Source: Dyadobacter flavalbus (GTDB taxonomy: Bacteria > Bacteroidota > Bacteroidia > Cytophagales > Spirosomataceae). Taken from it: a DNA stretch of 64,000 nucleotides. A program made the translations under genes and the position numbers. Position 1 is the first letter of the stretch; each line of letters starts with the position of its first letter. Under the pieces are notes generated by a model. It was not told the origin of the DNA, made no database searches, and worked only from the letters and a program-made list of their open reading frames with translations. Below are positions 1 to 7,404 of this stretch, in pieces. The stretch spans positions 558,001-622,000 of the forward strand of contig NZ_VBSN01000049.1 in the NCBI RefSeq assembly GCF_006149045.1, given 5' to 3'.

Positions 1-729
1 CCTAATCACTTCTCGATCCAAGATACTATGCAGCGCTTCAATATGGCCGTTCTCTTCTGGTGTTGCCACATGTGTGAACTCCTGCACAACATCATTTTCT
101 TTTAAATATTCCCTTACTAAATGAGCTATAAATTGACTGCCATTATCATTTCTTAATCGAATGCCCTTTACCTGGTATTCCTGCAACACGCCGTCCAGCA
201 GTAAAACTACATCGTGCTTTTTGATACTCGGCTTTAAAACATGGCCTAGCACCTTACGGGTACAGATATCAATGACCGTTAGCAAAAATACATTCCGTTT
301 TTCTCCATGGATGTACACGTATTTGATGTCCATAGCTAAAAACTGCATTGGGTACTTAGCTTCTACCTTCCGAACCTTGACAAACTCCCGTTTTCCAGAA
401 GTCAAAATAGCTTTTTTGTTTAAGAGCAGTTTCTCATCAGCCATCAACCTGTAAGTCTTTTTTGGATTGATAATAAAGCCTGCGTCCCTGAGCTCTGACG
501 TGGTTTTCTGATAACCATAGCAAATGAATTCTTCATTCAAGATCTTCCTGATAGCTCCAACAACTTCTTGGTTAGGTACCGAACTGCCAGTAACAGTCAT
601 CGTATGCGTGCTGGGCTTTCTGCCAGGCCTATTTTCAGACTGTCGATAATACCAGCTGCTCTTATGCTCTGAGAACCAGGCAAGTAAACGGCTGAGCCTA
701 ACTTTGCACTTGAACTTTTCGACTGTCAT
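1..729 (-). CDS. IS3-family transposase OrfB (DDE integrase), partial
   Basis: This is the catalytic transposase subunit, a cytoplasmic DDE recombinase that cuts and joins the ends of the IS. Translating the minus strand from the ATG at 729 gives an open frame of 243 codons running off the window edge. An HTH_21-like region is followed by an rve core. The DDE residues are visible: D in LAMDIKYVY, D in RNDNGSQF and E in PEENGHIEALHS. The start codon overlaps the orfA stop (ATGA), one base back in frame, with AAGGA just upstream, so OrfB can be made by coupling, and a -1 frameshift fusion as in other IS3 elements is also possible. The C-terminus is missing only because the window ends. Confidence 0.9.
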   Translation of the reverse strand, partial: MTVEKFKCKVRLSRLLAWFSEHKSSWYYRQSENRPGRKPSTHTMTVTGSSVPNQEVVGAIRKILNEEFICYGYQKTTSELRDAGFIINPKKTYRLMADEKLLLNKKAILTSGKREFVKVRKVEAKYPMQFLAMDIKYVYIHGEKRNVFLLTVIDICTRKVLGHVLKPSIKKHDVVLLLDGVLQEYQVKGIRLRNDNGSQFIAHLVREYLKENDVVQEFTHVATPEENGHIEALHSILDREVIR

Positions 730-1037
730 CTTCCTTGCATGCGCATCTGTTCCGTTTTTTTTAAAAGCTCAGTTTTAACAGCCAGCTCTAAAGCCTGGTC
801 AGCAACAATCCTTTTCAAGCGTTCATTTTCCTGCTGGATGGCCCGTAGTTCCGGATTAATGGTTTTGTACTGCGGTAGAAGCCCGTCCTTACCCTTGAGC
901 TCGAACTGGTGCTTCCAGCGGTAAAACAAAGCCTGTGATAATTCGAATTTGCGGCAGGTCGTCAACATGCCCTCAGATTCAGCCTCCCGTAGAATCTGCA
1001 TTTTTTGCTCTAATGTAAATTGTCTGCGTTTTCCCAT
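726..1037 (-). CDS. IS3-family transposase OrfA (helix-turn-helix)
   Basis: This is the DNA-binding subunit of the IS3 transposase, 103 residues, a usual OrfA length. Residues about 8-45 form the transposase_8-type helix-turn-helix (FTLEQKMQILREAESEG, then CRKFELSQALFYRWKHQF). Residues about 65-95 form a leucine-rich coiled coil (ELRAIQQENERLKR) that mediates oligomerisation in this family. The gene ends in an ATGA overlap with orfB. It starts 68 bases inside the right end of the IS. No internal stop is present, so the element may still be active. Confidence 0.9.
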   Translation of the reverse strand: MGKRRQFTLEQKMQILREAESEGMLTTCRKFELSQALFYRWKHQFELKGKDGLLPQYKTINPELRAIQQENERLKRIVADQALELAVKTELLKKTEQMRMQGR

Positions 1038-1105
1038 TTGAAATCTAATTTAACTCTACTAAATCTTTTTTAAAATTTAGTCCGGTTAATTTGGGGGCTA
1101 GAACA

Positions 1106-1338
1106 CTTTTGCTGACGCAGATAAATTTGACATTATCATCTATGGCCACTCCTGTTCAAATACTGATCGAACACTCTTAAACACGTTGTTTGAACATCCA
1201 AACTGTATTTCAATTCAGCCATTTTTACGTAAACCAGAAAGCGCCTCGATCTATACTAATATATACAGATGTTTTAAAGATAAGGCATTAATGCGCAAAC
1301 GTGTAGTAGATGCAACAAATACGATAAGAGGTTTCTAG
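1106..1338 (+). pseudogene. AbiH-family abortive infection protein, C-terminal remnant
   Basis: An open frame begins at the IS3 boundary and runs to TAG at 1336-1338 with no start codon of its own, so it is the tail of a gene interrupted by the insertion. It encodes about 77 residues including FDIIIYGHSCSNTDRTLL, LFEHPNCISIQPF and KDKALMRKRVVDAT. I recognise these as the conserved C-terminal motifs of AbiH proteins (GHS..DRTLLN..FEH.NC, then LMR.RVV). AbiH proteins are phage abortive-infection factors of about 300-400 residues, so about 80% of the gene is absent; the 5' part may lie beyond the other end of the IS, outside the window. Assignment is from memory of the family, not a search. Confidence 0.7.
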
Positions 1339-1426
1339 CTCTTATTTTAATTTCAATTATGCTATGATTATAATCAGGTTTTAGCATTGTTACGACCTAA
1401 TTGCTTTTAGCTTGTCATACGTTTAT

Positions 1427-1434
1427 TACATTTG
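1427..1434 (+). promoter_or_regulatory. -7 promoter element for the small membrane gene
   Basis: TACATTTG matches the Bacteroidetes -7 consensus TAnnTTTG, 17 bases before the start codon at 1452. The nearest upstream TTG (1401-1403) is 23 bases away rather than 19-20, so the -33 half is weak. Confidence 0.4.
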
Positions 1435-1451
1435 CATATCTAATTTGATTC

Positions 1452-1694
1452 ATGGAAAGACTATATATTGTTGCCCTTATCTGGGCCGTTGCAAACTTGA
1501 TCCTTTTTGGCTTAATGATGTTCATTAAAAAAAATGCAGGTTCACACGATCTGTTTGTTGTTTGCCGGATTGCTTTGTCTGCCAGTATGATCATGATGCT
1601 ACTTTATGGTTTGGGTTTTTACAAACTCGACAAAAGCGGAATCCTTTTTTCTTCAATACATACACACTTAAATATTAAAATTCATGAAACTTGA
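1452..1694 (+). CDS. small two-helix membrane protein, unknown function
   Basis: An 80-residue protein I do not recognise. Two hydrophobic segments are clear: residues about 4-24 (YIVALIWAVANLILFGLMMF) and about 35-57 (VCRIALSASMIMMLLYGLGF). They are joined by a short basic loop (IKKNAG), so it should sit in the inner membrane with both ends on one side. It has a plausible -7 promoter element just upstream and its last 11 bases overlap the next start, suggesting co-transcription with the broken gene that follows. It lies between an IS-broken defence gene and an integrase, so it is probably island cargo. The existence of a real gene is supported by protein-like composition and promoter, not homology. 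Confidence 0.5.
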   Translation: MERLYIVALIWAVANLILFGLMMFIKKNAGSHDLFVVCRIALSASMIMMLLYGLGFYKLDKSGILFSSIHTHLNIKIHET

Positions 1695-2024
1695 AATTCC
1701 TTTTGAGCCGCACGTTTACAAATTCTTGACTTCTCTGGAAATGTACGGAGCCAAGTTGCCACTCAAAGCAAAAAAGGATAATATCTTAGGTCTGGTTATT
1801 ATTATGCTTGCCACAAAAGGAACCATCGAGTTAGGGGACTACTACCATGACCGGTTGTTGCCGGTTGAATCCACTTTATCATCGAGAAGGAATTCATTAA
1901 GGAAGAGAACTTAATGTATGACGACCAGCTGCTTTCCATGATGTTTGAAATGAAAGTAATTTTTTACGCGCTTGGCTACATGGCTTGTCAAGGTAGTGAG
2001 CGTGGTGCCATTTCAAAACTTTAG
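1684..2024 (+). pseudogene. small unknown gene broken by a frameshift
   Basis: The first part reads in one frame from ATG 1684 (MKLEIPFEPHVYKFL to DRLLPV, about 61 codons), then the frame degenerates into an S/R-rich tail with a stop at 1912-1914. In the -1 frame, from about 1869 to TAG 2022-2024, the sequence continues protein-like: FIIEKEFIKEENLMYDD, then MMFEMKVIFYALGYMAC. Joining them gives a coherent protein of about 113 residues. I see no slippery heptamer or stimulatory hairpin at 1860-1875, so a mutation or sequencing error is more likely than programmed frameshifting. The family is unknown. It converges on the integrase gene with an 8-base gap. Confidence 0.5.
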
Positions 2025-2031
2025 GAGTTAA

Positions 2032-3192
2032 TCACCACTTGTAAGTATGCAAGTTAGGATCCGTTCTCAGGCCTAATGATTTCAGGTAAATATCTGTAAT
2101 CTGCACGGATGAATGACGAAGAAAGTTTTGAAGCTCCTTCAATCCGATACCTGCCAAATAAGCATTTACAGCACCGGTATGCTTCCAGGAATAAAACGTA
2201 TATCCTTTATTATCTAATCCCAATTCCTTCAATGCTTTTTCATGTCTTCTGAATGGTACCTGTTTTCCAGACACCTTAATTCCTGGCTTCAAACCGGATG
2301 AGAACAGCAGTAAATTCGGTTTCTTGTCTTTGAGAATTCCGGAATCATCCATGTGCTTCATAAGTGGCGGAATGATCGGAGCTGTTTCAGTTTTGCCGTT
2401 TTTGCTTATCATACCTTTTATTGTAATGTACCTGTTTGCTGTACTTACATCTTCAATCCGGATGTTGAGAAGTTCACCCGGCCGGATAAAAGCGTAATAA
2501 ATAAAACGGGTAAAAAGAAACACTTCCGGTTCGTGCTCCATCAGGTAAGATTCAATGATTGCCCTGTCCTCATCGGTTATCGCGATATTCTTGTTGGTAG
2601 CTTGTTGTTTCAGCTTGTTAATCTTGAACGGGCTTTCTTTTAAGGCCGTCCGGCTTTTCATGTGACCATATACCGTGTTCAAATGAACCAATGTGTTGTT
2701 GGCTGTCCGCGGCGAGTTCTTCAACGTAATAATCAAATGATCCCTGAACCGGATGGCATCCTGTGTAGTGTAGGCTGAAACATCTACCGGATCAACCAGA
2801 AAATCCTTCAGTTTGGCAATTGCAGAATTATAGGTAACCACGGATTTTGGCCGCAAAGTCGGGCTGATTGTGGAAAGTGTTGCTTCCAGACTTAGGATCA
2901 GTTCATTTTTAGATTCTGTTACAATGTCGGTTGCTGGTGAAGGCTTTTTAGGTGCAAAGTGGAATCCTTGTTCCAGAAGTTTGTTGGCTTTTGCAATAAG
3001 CTTGTTGGCATGCTCTACCCTACTCTTTTTGTCCCGAAATGACATCGGGATCTTGATCCGCTTACGGACCAGCTTTTCTTCCAGCTCGGACCAGGCGTAA
3101 AATTCAACAAACCATTCTTTGGAAAGATCGCCTTTCCTGTCCCTGAGAACGGCTCTTTTATAAGGTAAGTGTGTGTTGTGATCTTTAACCAT
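2032..3192 (-). CDS. tyrosine recombinase / phage-type integrase
   Basis: A site-specific recombinase that integrates and excises the island by strand exchange through a covalent phosphotyrosine. The C-terminal catalytic domain shows the box I arginine (FIRPGELLNIRIEDV), a beta-hairpin lysine (MISKNGKTETAPI), a YSWKHTGAV box where canonical HxxR is Y/K (common in Bacteroidetes integrases as I recall), RHSSVQIT, and the nucleophile in DIYLKSL. An Arm-type and SAM-like N-terminal half precedes it. The open frame extends upstream to 3264 but would then begin inside the tRNA terminator, so I chose the ATG at 3192 (MVKDHNTHLPYKRAVL), giving 386 residues. It sits directly downstream of tRNA-Ser on the same strand, the classical arrangement for an element integrated at a tRNA 3' end. 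Confidence 0.88.
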   Translation of the reverse strand: MVKDHNTHLPYKRAVLRDRKGDLSKEWFVEFYAWSELEEKLVRKRIKIPMSFRDKKSRVEHANKLIAKANKLLEQGFHFAPKKPSPATDIVTESKNELILSLEATLSTISPTLRPKSVVTYNSAIAKLKDFLVDPVDVSAYTTQDAIRFRDHLIITLKNSPRTANNTLVHLNTVYGHMKSRTALKESPFKINKLKQQATNKNIAITDEDRAIIESYLMEHEPEVFLFTRFIYYAFIRPGELLNIRIEDVSTANRYITIKGMISKNGKTETAPIIPPLMKHMDDSGILKDKKPNLLLFSSGLKPGIKVSGKQVPFRRHEKALKELGLDNKGYTFYSWKHTGAVNAYLAGIGLKELQNFLRHSSVQITDIYLKSLGLRTDPNLHTYKW

Positions 3193-3235
3193 ATCGTTCA
3201 ATACATTTGTCCCGATATTTGTCCCGAAAACTAAA

Positions 3236-3265
3236 AATGCCCCTACTGAGTACAGTAAGGGCATT
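3236..3265 (-). terminator. intrinsic terminator of tRNA-Ser
   Basis: On the minus strand TGCCCTTACTG ... CAGTAGGGGCA forms an 11-bp stem with a TACT loop, followed by TTTTTAG. It starts four bases beyond the tRNA 3' end and separates the tRNA from the integrase. Confidence 0.8.
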
Positions 3266-3268
3266 CTG

Positions 3269-3353
3269 CAGAGAGAGAGGGATTCGAACCCCCGGACCTG
3301 TTACAGTCAACGGTTTTCAAGACCGTCGCAATCGACCACTCTGCCATCTCTCT
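3269..3353 (-). tRNA. tRNA-Ser (anticodon TGA)
   Basis: Read on the minus strand, an 85-nt type II tRNA: acceptor stem AGAGAGA/TCTCTCT, D arm GCAGAGTGGTCGATTGC, anticodon arm CGGTC TTGAAAA CCG with anticodon TGA, a long variable arm, and T arm with GGTTCGAATCC. Discriminator base is G and CCA is not encoded. It decodes UCA-type serine codons. It has a near-perfect promoter upstream and a terminator downstream. An integrase gene follows on the same strand, so its 3' end is the likely attachment site of the island at 1-3.2 kb. No second copy of the tRNA 3' end was seen in the window. Confidence 0.95.
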
Positions 3354-3385
3354 AAAAATCATTTCGCCAAATGCGAAACGTGGTG

Positions 3386-3415
3386 CAAAGGTAAAAACAA
3401 ATTTTATAAGTGCAA
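3386..3415 (-). promoter_or_regulatory. promoter of tRNA-Ser
   Basis: On the minus strand TTG-N19-TACCTTTG, an exact match to the Bacteroidetes -33/-7 consensus at the standard 19-base spacing. It is followed by GCACCACGTTT, which is also found after the tRNA-Asp promoter. The start of transcription should fall about 25-30 bases before the tRNA 5' end. Confidence 0.85.
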
Positions 3416-3478
3416 CAAGTGACCCTATATTTTTAAATCTTTAACTTGATCCGTAATTGTACCGGATGCCCGTTTTTC

Positions 3479-4819
3479 CTACTTTTGATTTTGCGAGATT
3501 ATAATAACTTGTCTTGTATAATCCTGAATACGAAAGCGTTCGTCTGATCTTACGCCTACAACCCAGATGATTTCGCCATTCCTATTTTCCAGTATATAAA
3601 TATTTTCTTTTTGAAATAAATCGAATTTAAGGTCAACCAACAGATCACTGATTTTCTTCTTTTTCCCTTTCATCCCAAAAGGCATAAAATAATCTCCTGT
3701 TTTCCATTTTCTGATCGTCAATGGAAAAATCAGTTTAACAGCATCTATGTATGCAGTGTGTTTTTCTTTACTGATCACTAACTCATCAACGTCCAGAACC
3801 TTGCTGAAAGTAAGCGAATAATACGGCAAAACAATATTAGTATCCGGTTCTGTAACGTATATATTGTTTACATCCTCAGCACCCTGTTTCGGTTTAAGAA
3901 TCAGCTCACTCCTGTCCATCAGCAGGCTGTGTGTGGATGATGAAAACAGTCTTCCTGAAATGCCGCTGAGATTATTTCCTATTTGCCGGACCTGACTATA
4001 TGTAAATCCAAAATCCTGCAAAATTGACCATAGTCTGTAAATCGGTTCATTTGCGGAGATTATTTTGCTGATCGGTATGCGTACAAGTTCATTTTCAATG
4101 TGCAATACCTCCTTTTTCCAATCTTCAAGATACACCCTGAGCAAATTGTCTGCTGCTTTTAGCCGTTCAGAGCTTGAAACAAAAGTTGATTCCAGTGACG
4201 GATTCATTTCCCTGAATACCGGAATTACTTTGTGCCTGATCAAATTGCGCTTGTAATCATCCGAATCATTGGAGCGATCTTCCCGCCATTTCAAATCGTG
4301 CGCTGCTGCATAATTCATTATTTCTTCACGGCTTGCAAAAAGAAGCGGCCGGATGACAAAATTATTTCTGGAAGAAATTCCGTACAAACCGGAAATACCC
4401 GTTCCTCTTACGAGATTTAACAAACTGGTTTCCAAAGAGTCATTGATATGATGAGCCGTGGCAATCCATTCCAGGTTGTAAGATTTCCTGACCTCTTCAA
4501 ACCAGCTGTACCTTAGCTCCCGAGCCGCCATCTGTGTAGATACAGATTGTTCCCCAGCAAACAACCTGGTATCAAATTTCTTTGAAACAAACGCAAATCC
4601 ATAGGCTTCTGCAAGTTGATTTACAAAGGTCTCGTCACCATCAGACTCCGCTCCTCTCAAACTAAAATTACAATGTGCGACAACCGCAGCATATCCCATT
4701 TTGTAGAATAAATGCGTCATAACCACAGAATCGACCCCCCCGCTTACCGCAAGTAAACAAGATTGGTCTCGGAGATCAAGCCCCTGCTGGTTAATAAAAG
4801 TTAAAAAAGAATCCAACAT
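3479..4819 (-). CDS. tilS: tRNA(Ile)-lysidine synthase
   Basis: TilS modifies C34 of tRNA-Ile(CAU) to lysidine with ATP and lysine, converting it from methionine to isoleucine decoding; it is essential and cytoplasmic. The 446-residue protein carries the PP-loop signature LAVSGGVDSVV at about residues 22-32, then AHCNFSLRG, TAHHINDSLET and LVRGTGISGLYGI, all typical of the TilS N-terminal domain. The C-terminal TilS domain has RKWKTGDYFMPFGMKGKKK and lysine-rich KKKISD near residues 365-385. Length is normal. It is read away from the OstA-like gene, with about 108 bases between the two starts. The ATG at 4819 starts directly before the expected N-terminus. Confidence 0.95.
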   Translation of the reverse strand: MLDSFLTFINQQGLDLRDQSCLLAVSGGVDSVVMTHLFYKMGYAAVVAHCNFSLRGAESDGDETFVNQLAEAYGFAFVSKKFDTRLFAGEQSVSTQMAARELRYSWFEEVRKSYNLEWIATAHHINDSLETSLLNLVRGTGISGLYGISSRNNFVIRPLLFASREEIMNYAAAHDLKWREDRSNDSDDYKRNLIRHKVIPVFREMNPSLESTFVSSSERLKAADNLLRVYLEDWKKEVLHIENELVRIPISKIISANEPIYRLWSILQDFGFTYSQVRQIGNNLSGISGRLFSSSTHSLLMDRSELILKPKQGAEDVNNIYVTEPDTNIVLPYYSLTFSKVLDVDELVISKEKHTAYIDAVKLIFPLTIRKWKTGDYFMPFGMKGKKKKISDLLVDLKFDLFQKENIYILENRNGEIIWVVGVRSDERFRIQDYTRQVIIISQNQK

Positions 4820-4927
4820 GAACCTTGAAGAGGTATTTGATGTAATTTTGCGTATATAAGTAAACTTTATCTTTTACAGTGCAATGGTACAACGGGCACA
4901 ACCAAAGGTAAAAGAAAGAACACCAAC

Positions 4928-6538
4928 ATGAATAAAAAAATATATATAACAAACTGCAACCCTTTAAAACTTTTGTGCGTCTTCGGTATTAAAGGAAATT
5001 TATCCTTTGCAGTGTTCTTTGTCATCATGATTGTCTCATCTTTTCCGGGCGTGCAGCAGGTCTTGGCGCAAGTTAAGCCGGCACAAAGTGAGGATCTGGT
5101 GGAAATACTTAAATCGGATGAGCTGGAACTTATCAATGAAAACGGTATTGATTCCAGGCGTGTAACCAACGGCGTTTTCAGGCACAAAGGTGCTCTTTTA
5201 TACAGTAATCTGGCCATTCAGAATATCAGCACCAACGTGATTGAAGCTTTTGGAAATGTAAAAATTGTTCAGGGCGATACGGTGACGGTTACAGGCGATA
5301 CGCTTTATTATTACGGAAATACGCGCCTCGCTATTGTCAGCGGTCGAAAAACAGTACTTAAAGACCGCAAACGTACGCTTACTACGCAGAAAATAGAATA
5401 TAATATGGCTCAGGGAATAGCCAGTTACAAGGTTCCCGGCCGCACGGTGGATGAAGAAAATATTCTGACCAGTACAGAAGGTTTTTACAATACGGCAACA
5501 AAGGAATTTACTTATTATAAAAATGTAAAACTGGTCAATAAAAAATATACGCTTACAACCGATACGCTGCTCTATCATTCGCTGACAAAATGGTCCTATT
5601 TTAACGGAGACACCAAAATCACGAACAAAGACGGTACCGTTAAAGGCACAAAGGGCCGCTATAACACCGAATCTGCAGAGTCCGCATTTCAGAACAGAAC
5701 AACGGTTGACAATGAAACGTATACACTGACCGCAGATTCGCTGGAAGTAGACGGAAAGAGCAACAATGGAAAAGGAAAAGGAAATGTTGTAATCGTTGCA
5801 AAAAAAGATAAAACCATACTGAACGGCGACGAAGGATATTATTGGAAAACGGCAGGTTATTCAAAAATATTCGGCCATGCATACGTCAGAAATGTAGTTG
5901 CCGAGGATACCCTTTACATTCGTGCCGACACTTTGTATTCTTATGAAAACAGCAGGGACAGCACAAGAAAGCTGATCGGAAACAAAAATGTTTTTATCTA
6001 TAAATCTGATTTTCAGGGCAAATGCGACTCCATAAGCTACAATACAGCAGATTCTGTCATCCGTTTTTTTCAGAAACCGATACTCTGGAGCGAGCAGCAT
6101 TATCAGATGGAAGCCGATTCGATCACTGCATTTCTTGTAAACAACCAGATTAACCGGATGCTGCTGAAAGGAAAATCTTTTGTGATTACCGAAGATACGC
6201 TTGTAAAACAGTTTAATCAGGTCAAAGGCCGTACAATCAATGCGTATTTTCAAACGGGCAACAAGCTGAAACAAGTGCTGGTGGATGGAAATGGAGAAAG
6301 TGCTTATTATGCAGTTGACGATAAGGAAAAGAATATCGGGCTTAACCGGGTGGAATGCGGAAGAATGAATCTTTTGTTTGAAGACAACCGGGTCCAGGGA
6401 ATTTCCTTCATTGGAAAGCCGGACGGAAGACTGATTCCCCCGTCAAAAATAAAGCTGACAGAGAGACAATTAGAAGGATTTAACTGGCGGATCACGGAAA
6501 AACCAACCCGCGAAAAAACGATTTGGGCGGAGTTATAA
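4928..6538 (+). CDS. OstA/LptA-like LPS-transport protein
   Basis: A 536-residue secreted or periplasmic protein of the OstA/LptA/LptD-N beta-jellyroll type, thought to carry lipopolysaccharide across the periplasm. An N-terminal signal segment lies at about residues 20-48 (LSFAVFFVIMIVSSFPG, cleavage near VLAQ). It is followed by repeated jellyroll strands of the form V.GDT..YY and A.F.NRTTV, e.g. VQGDTVTVTGDTLYYYGN, FYNTATKEFTYYKNV, ADTLYSYE. It is longer than E. coli LptA (about 185 residues) but such long OstA-like proteins are usual in Bacteroidota. The start is placed at ATG 4928; a shorter signal from an internal Met is possible. lptC is encoded 8 kb away, fitting the same pathway. Confidence 0.8.
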   Translation: MNKKIYITNCNPLKLLCVFGIKGNLSFAVFFVIMIVSSFPGVQQVLAQVKPAQSEDLVEILKSDELELINENGIDSRRVTNGVFRHKGALLYSNLAIQNISTNVIEAFGNVKIVQGDTVTVTGDTLYYYGNTRLAIVSGRKTVLKDRKRTLTTQKIEYNMAQGIASYKVPGRTVDEENILTSTEGFYNTATKEFTYYKNVKLVNKKYTLTTDTLLYHSLTKWSYFNGDTKITNKDGTVKGTKGRYNTESAESAFQNRTTVDNETYTLTADSLEVDGKSNNGKGKGNVVIVAKKDKTILNGDEGYYWKTAGYSKIFGHAYVRNVVAEDTLYIRADTLYSYENSRDSTRKLIGNKNVFIYKSDFQGKCDSISYNTADSVIRFFQKPILWSEQHYQMEADSITAFLVNNQINRMLLKGKSFVITEDTLVKQFNQVKGRTINAYFQTGNKLKQVLVDGNGESAYYAVDDKEKNIGLNRVECGRMNLLFEDNRVQGISFIGKPDGRLIPPSKIKLTERQLEGFNWRITEKPTREKTIWAEL

Positions 6539-6625
6539 AAAACATTTAAAAATATTACAAAAAACTTTTCAAACGGCATGGTTTTTTATTTGGAAAAATA
6601 AAGACAGACGTTCACACAATATATT

Positions 6626-6656
6626 TTGAATATACAATTATTTCTCTATATTTTTG
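6626..6656 (+). promoter_or_regulatory. promoter of the small T9SS cargo gene
   Basis: TTG at 6626-6628, a 20-base spacer, then TATTTTTG at 6649-6656, matching TTG-N19/20-TAnnTTTG. It lies about 58 bases before the ATG at 6715. Confidence 0.65.
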
Positions 6657-6714
6657 TAGTGTACTTTAACTATGTTGATGAAAATATTAGTCAAAAGTAT
6701 CCTGATTATCAGCT

Positions 6715-7329
6715 ATGAAAAGAACTATACTTTATTTTATTATATTGATCGCATTAACCTGGCAAGGGCTTAGTGCACAAACGGTTTCGAATGGAAGCCG
6801 GCTGAATATGGTCGGCAAGAAAAAACCGGCTTCTGGTGAAAACATGAAATTTGCAGGCCTTGCATCGGGTCTGACTTACAAGCCTTTGTCGTTGCAAAAT
6901 CCGAAAGCGCTTAACAGTTTTTACCGTTCATTTCTTTTTTCGACACCAAGCGCTTCGGAAAGCACCAGTGTTCAGGTCACTGAAATCGTTGAAAAAAATC
7001 CTGAAAAAAGAAGCCCGGCAATAGAAGCACCTGTAAAAGTAGAAGAGCAGTTGTTTGTTAATGAAAAGATTTCTGTTTCCAACATGTATCCAAATCCGGC
7101 CAGCGAATATGCTGATCTTGATTTCAACATAGCTTCGGGCATCAGAGATGCAAAAGTAATTATCTACAATGTCCTTGGCTCTCAAATGGTTGAGCTGCCA
7201 CTAAACAAGAATGAAAGAAAGATAAGGGTAAATACCAAAGATATGCCGACAGGACTCTACTTTTATCAGCTGTCGCTCGACGGCAAAAAGGTAGCAACAA
7301 AAAAAATGCTTGTACGTCATCAGCAATAA
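6715..7329 (+). CDS. T9SS type A sorting-domain protein, short
   Basis: A 204-residue exported protein. Residues about 1-21 are a signal peptide (ILYFIILIALTWQGLSAQ). Residues about 120-204 are a complete type A C-terminal sorting domain: ISVSNMYPNPASEYADL, VIIYNVLGSQMVELPL, MPTGLYFYQLSLDGKKVATKKMLV. This domain targets proteins through the type IX secretion system to the cell surface, where it is normally removed. What remains between signal and sorting domain is only about 100 low-complexity residues with no domain I recognise, so either the mature part is tiny or the sorting domain has been kept for another role. It has its own promoter and a strong terminator, so it is a monocistronic unit. 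Confidence 0.85.
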   Translation: MKRTILYFIILIALTWQGLSAQTVSNGSRLNMVGKKKPASGENMKFAGLASGLTYKPLSLQNPKALNSFYRSFLFSTPSASESTSVQVTEIVEKNPEKRSPAIEAPVKVEEQLFVNEKISVSNMYPNPASEYADLDFNIASGIRDAKVIIYNVLGSQMVELPLNKNERKIRVNTKDMPTGLYFYQLSLDGKKVATKKMLVRHQQ

Positions 7330-7348
7330 GCTCATTCTAACACTATAT

Positions 7349-7387
7349 AAGCTACGCATTCGTTAGGAATGGTGTAGCTTTTTTTTA
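7349..7387 (+). terminator. intrinsic terminator after the T9SS cargo gene
   Basis: AAGCTAC-G-CATTC, loop GTTAG, GAATG-GT-GTAGCTT, followed by eight Ts. A strong hairpin separating this gene from bamD. Confidence 0.9.
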
Positions 7388-7388
7388 T

Positions 7389-7396
7389 TACCTTTG
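7389..7396 (+). promoter_or_regulatory. -7 element upstream of bamD
   Basis: TACCTTTG fits TAnnTTTG exactly and lies 8 bases before the bamD ATG, which would give a very short leader. No TTG is found 19-20 bases upstream (that position is in the preceding terminator), so the call is tentative. Confidence 0.4.
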
Positions 7397-7404
7397 CAGT
7401 TAAT

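Larger units (their letters stand above)
1..1105 (-). mobile_element. IS3-family insertion sequence, cut by window start
   Basis: Two overlapping transposase frames (orfA, orfB) read leftwards on the minus strand. The right boundary is set at 1105: read on the minus strand the element begins TGTTCTAGCCCCCAAATTAA, which has the TG start and C-rich block of IS3-family terminal repeats. Immediately outside it an unrelated reading frame (the AbiH remnant) begins. The other end lies beyond the window, so the second inverted repeat and the target duplication cannot be seen. Family assignment rests on the two proteins; the exact boundary is inferred. Confidence 0.85.
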
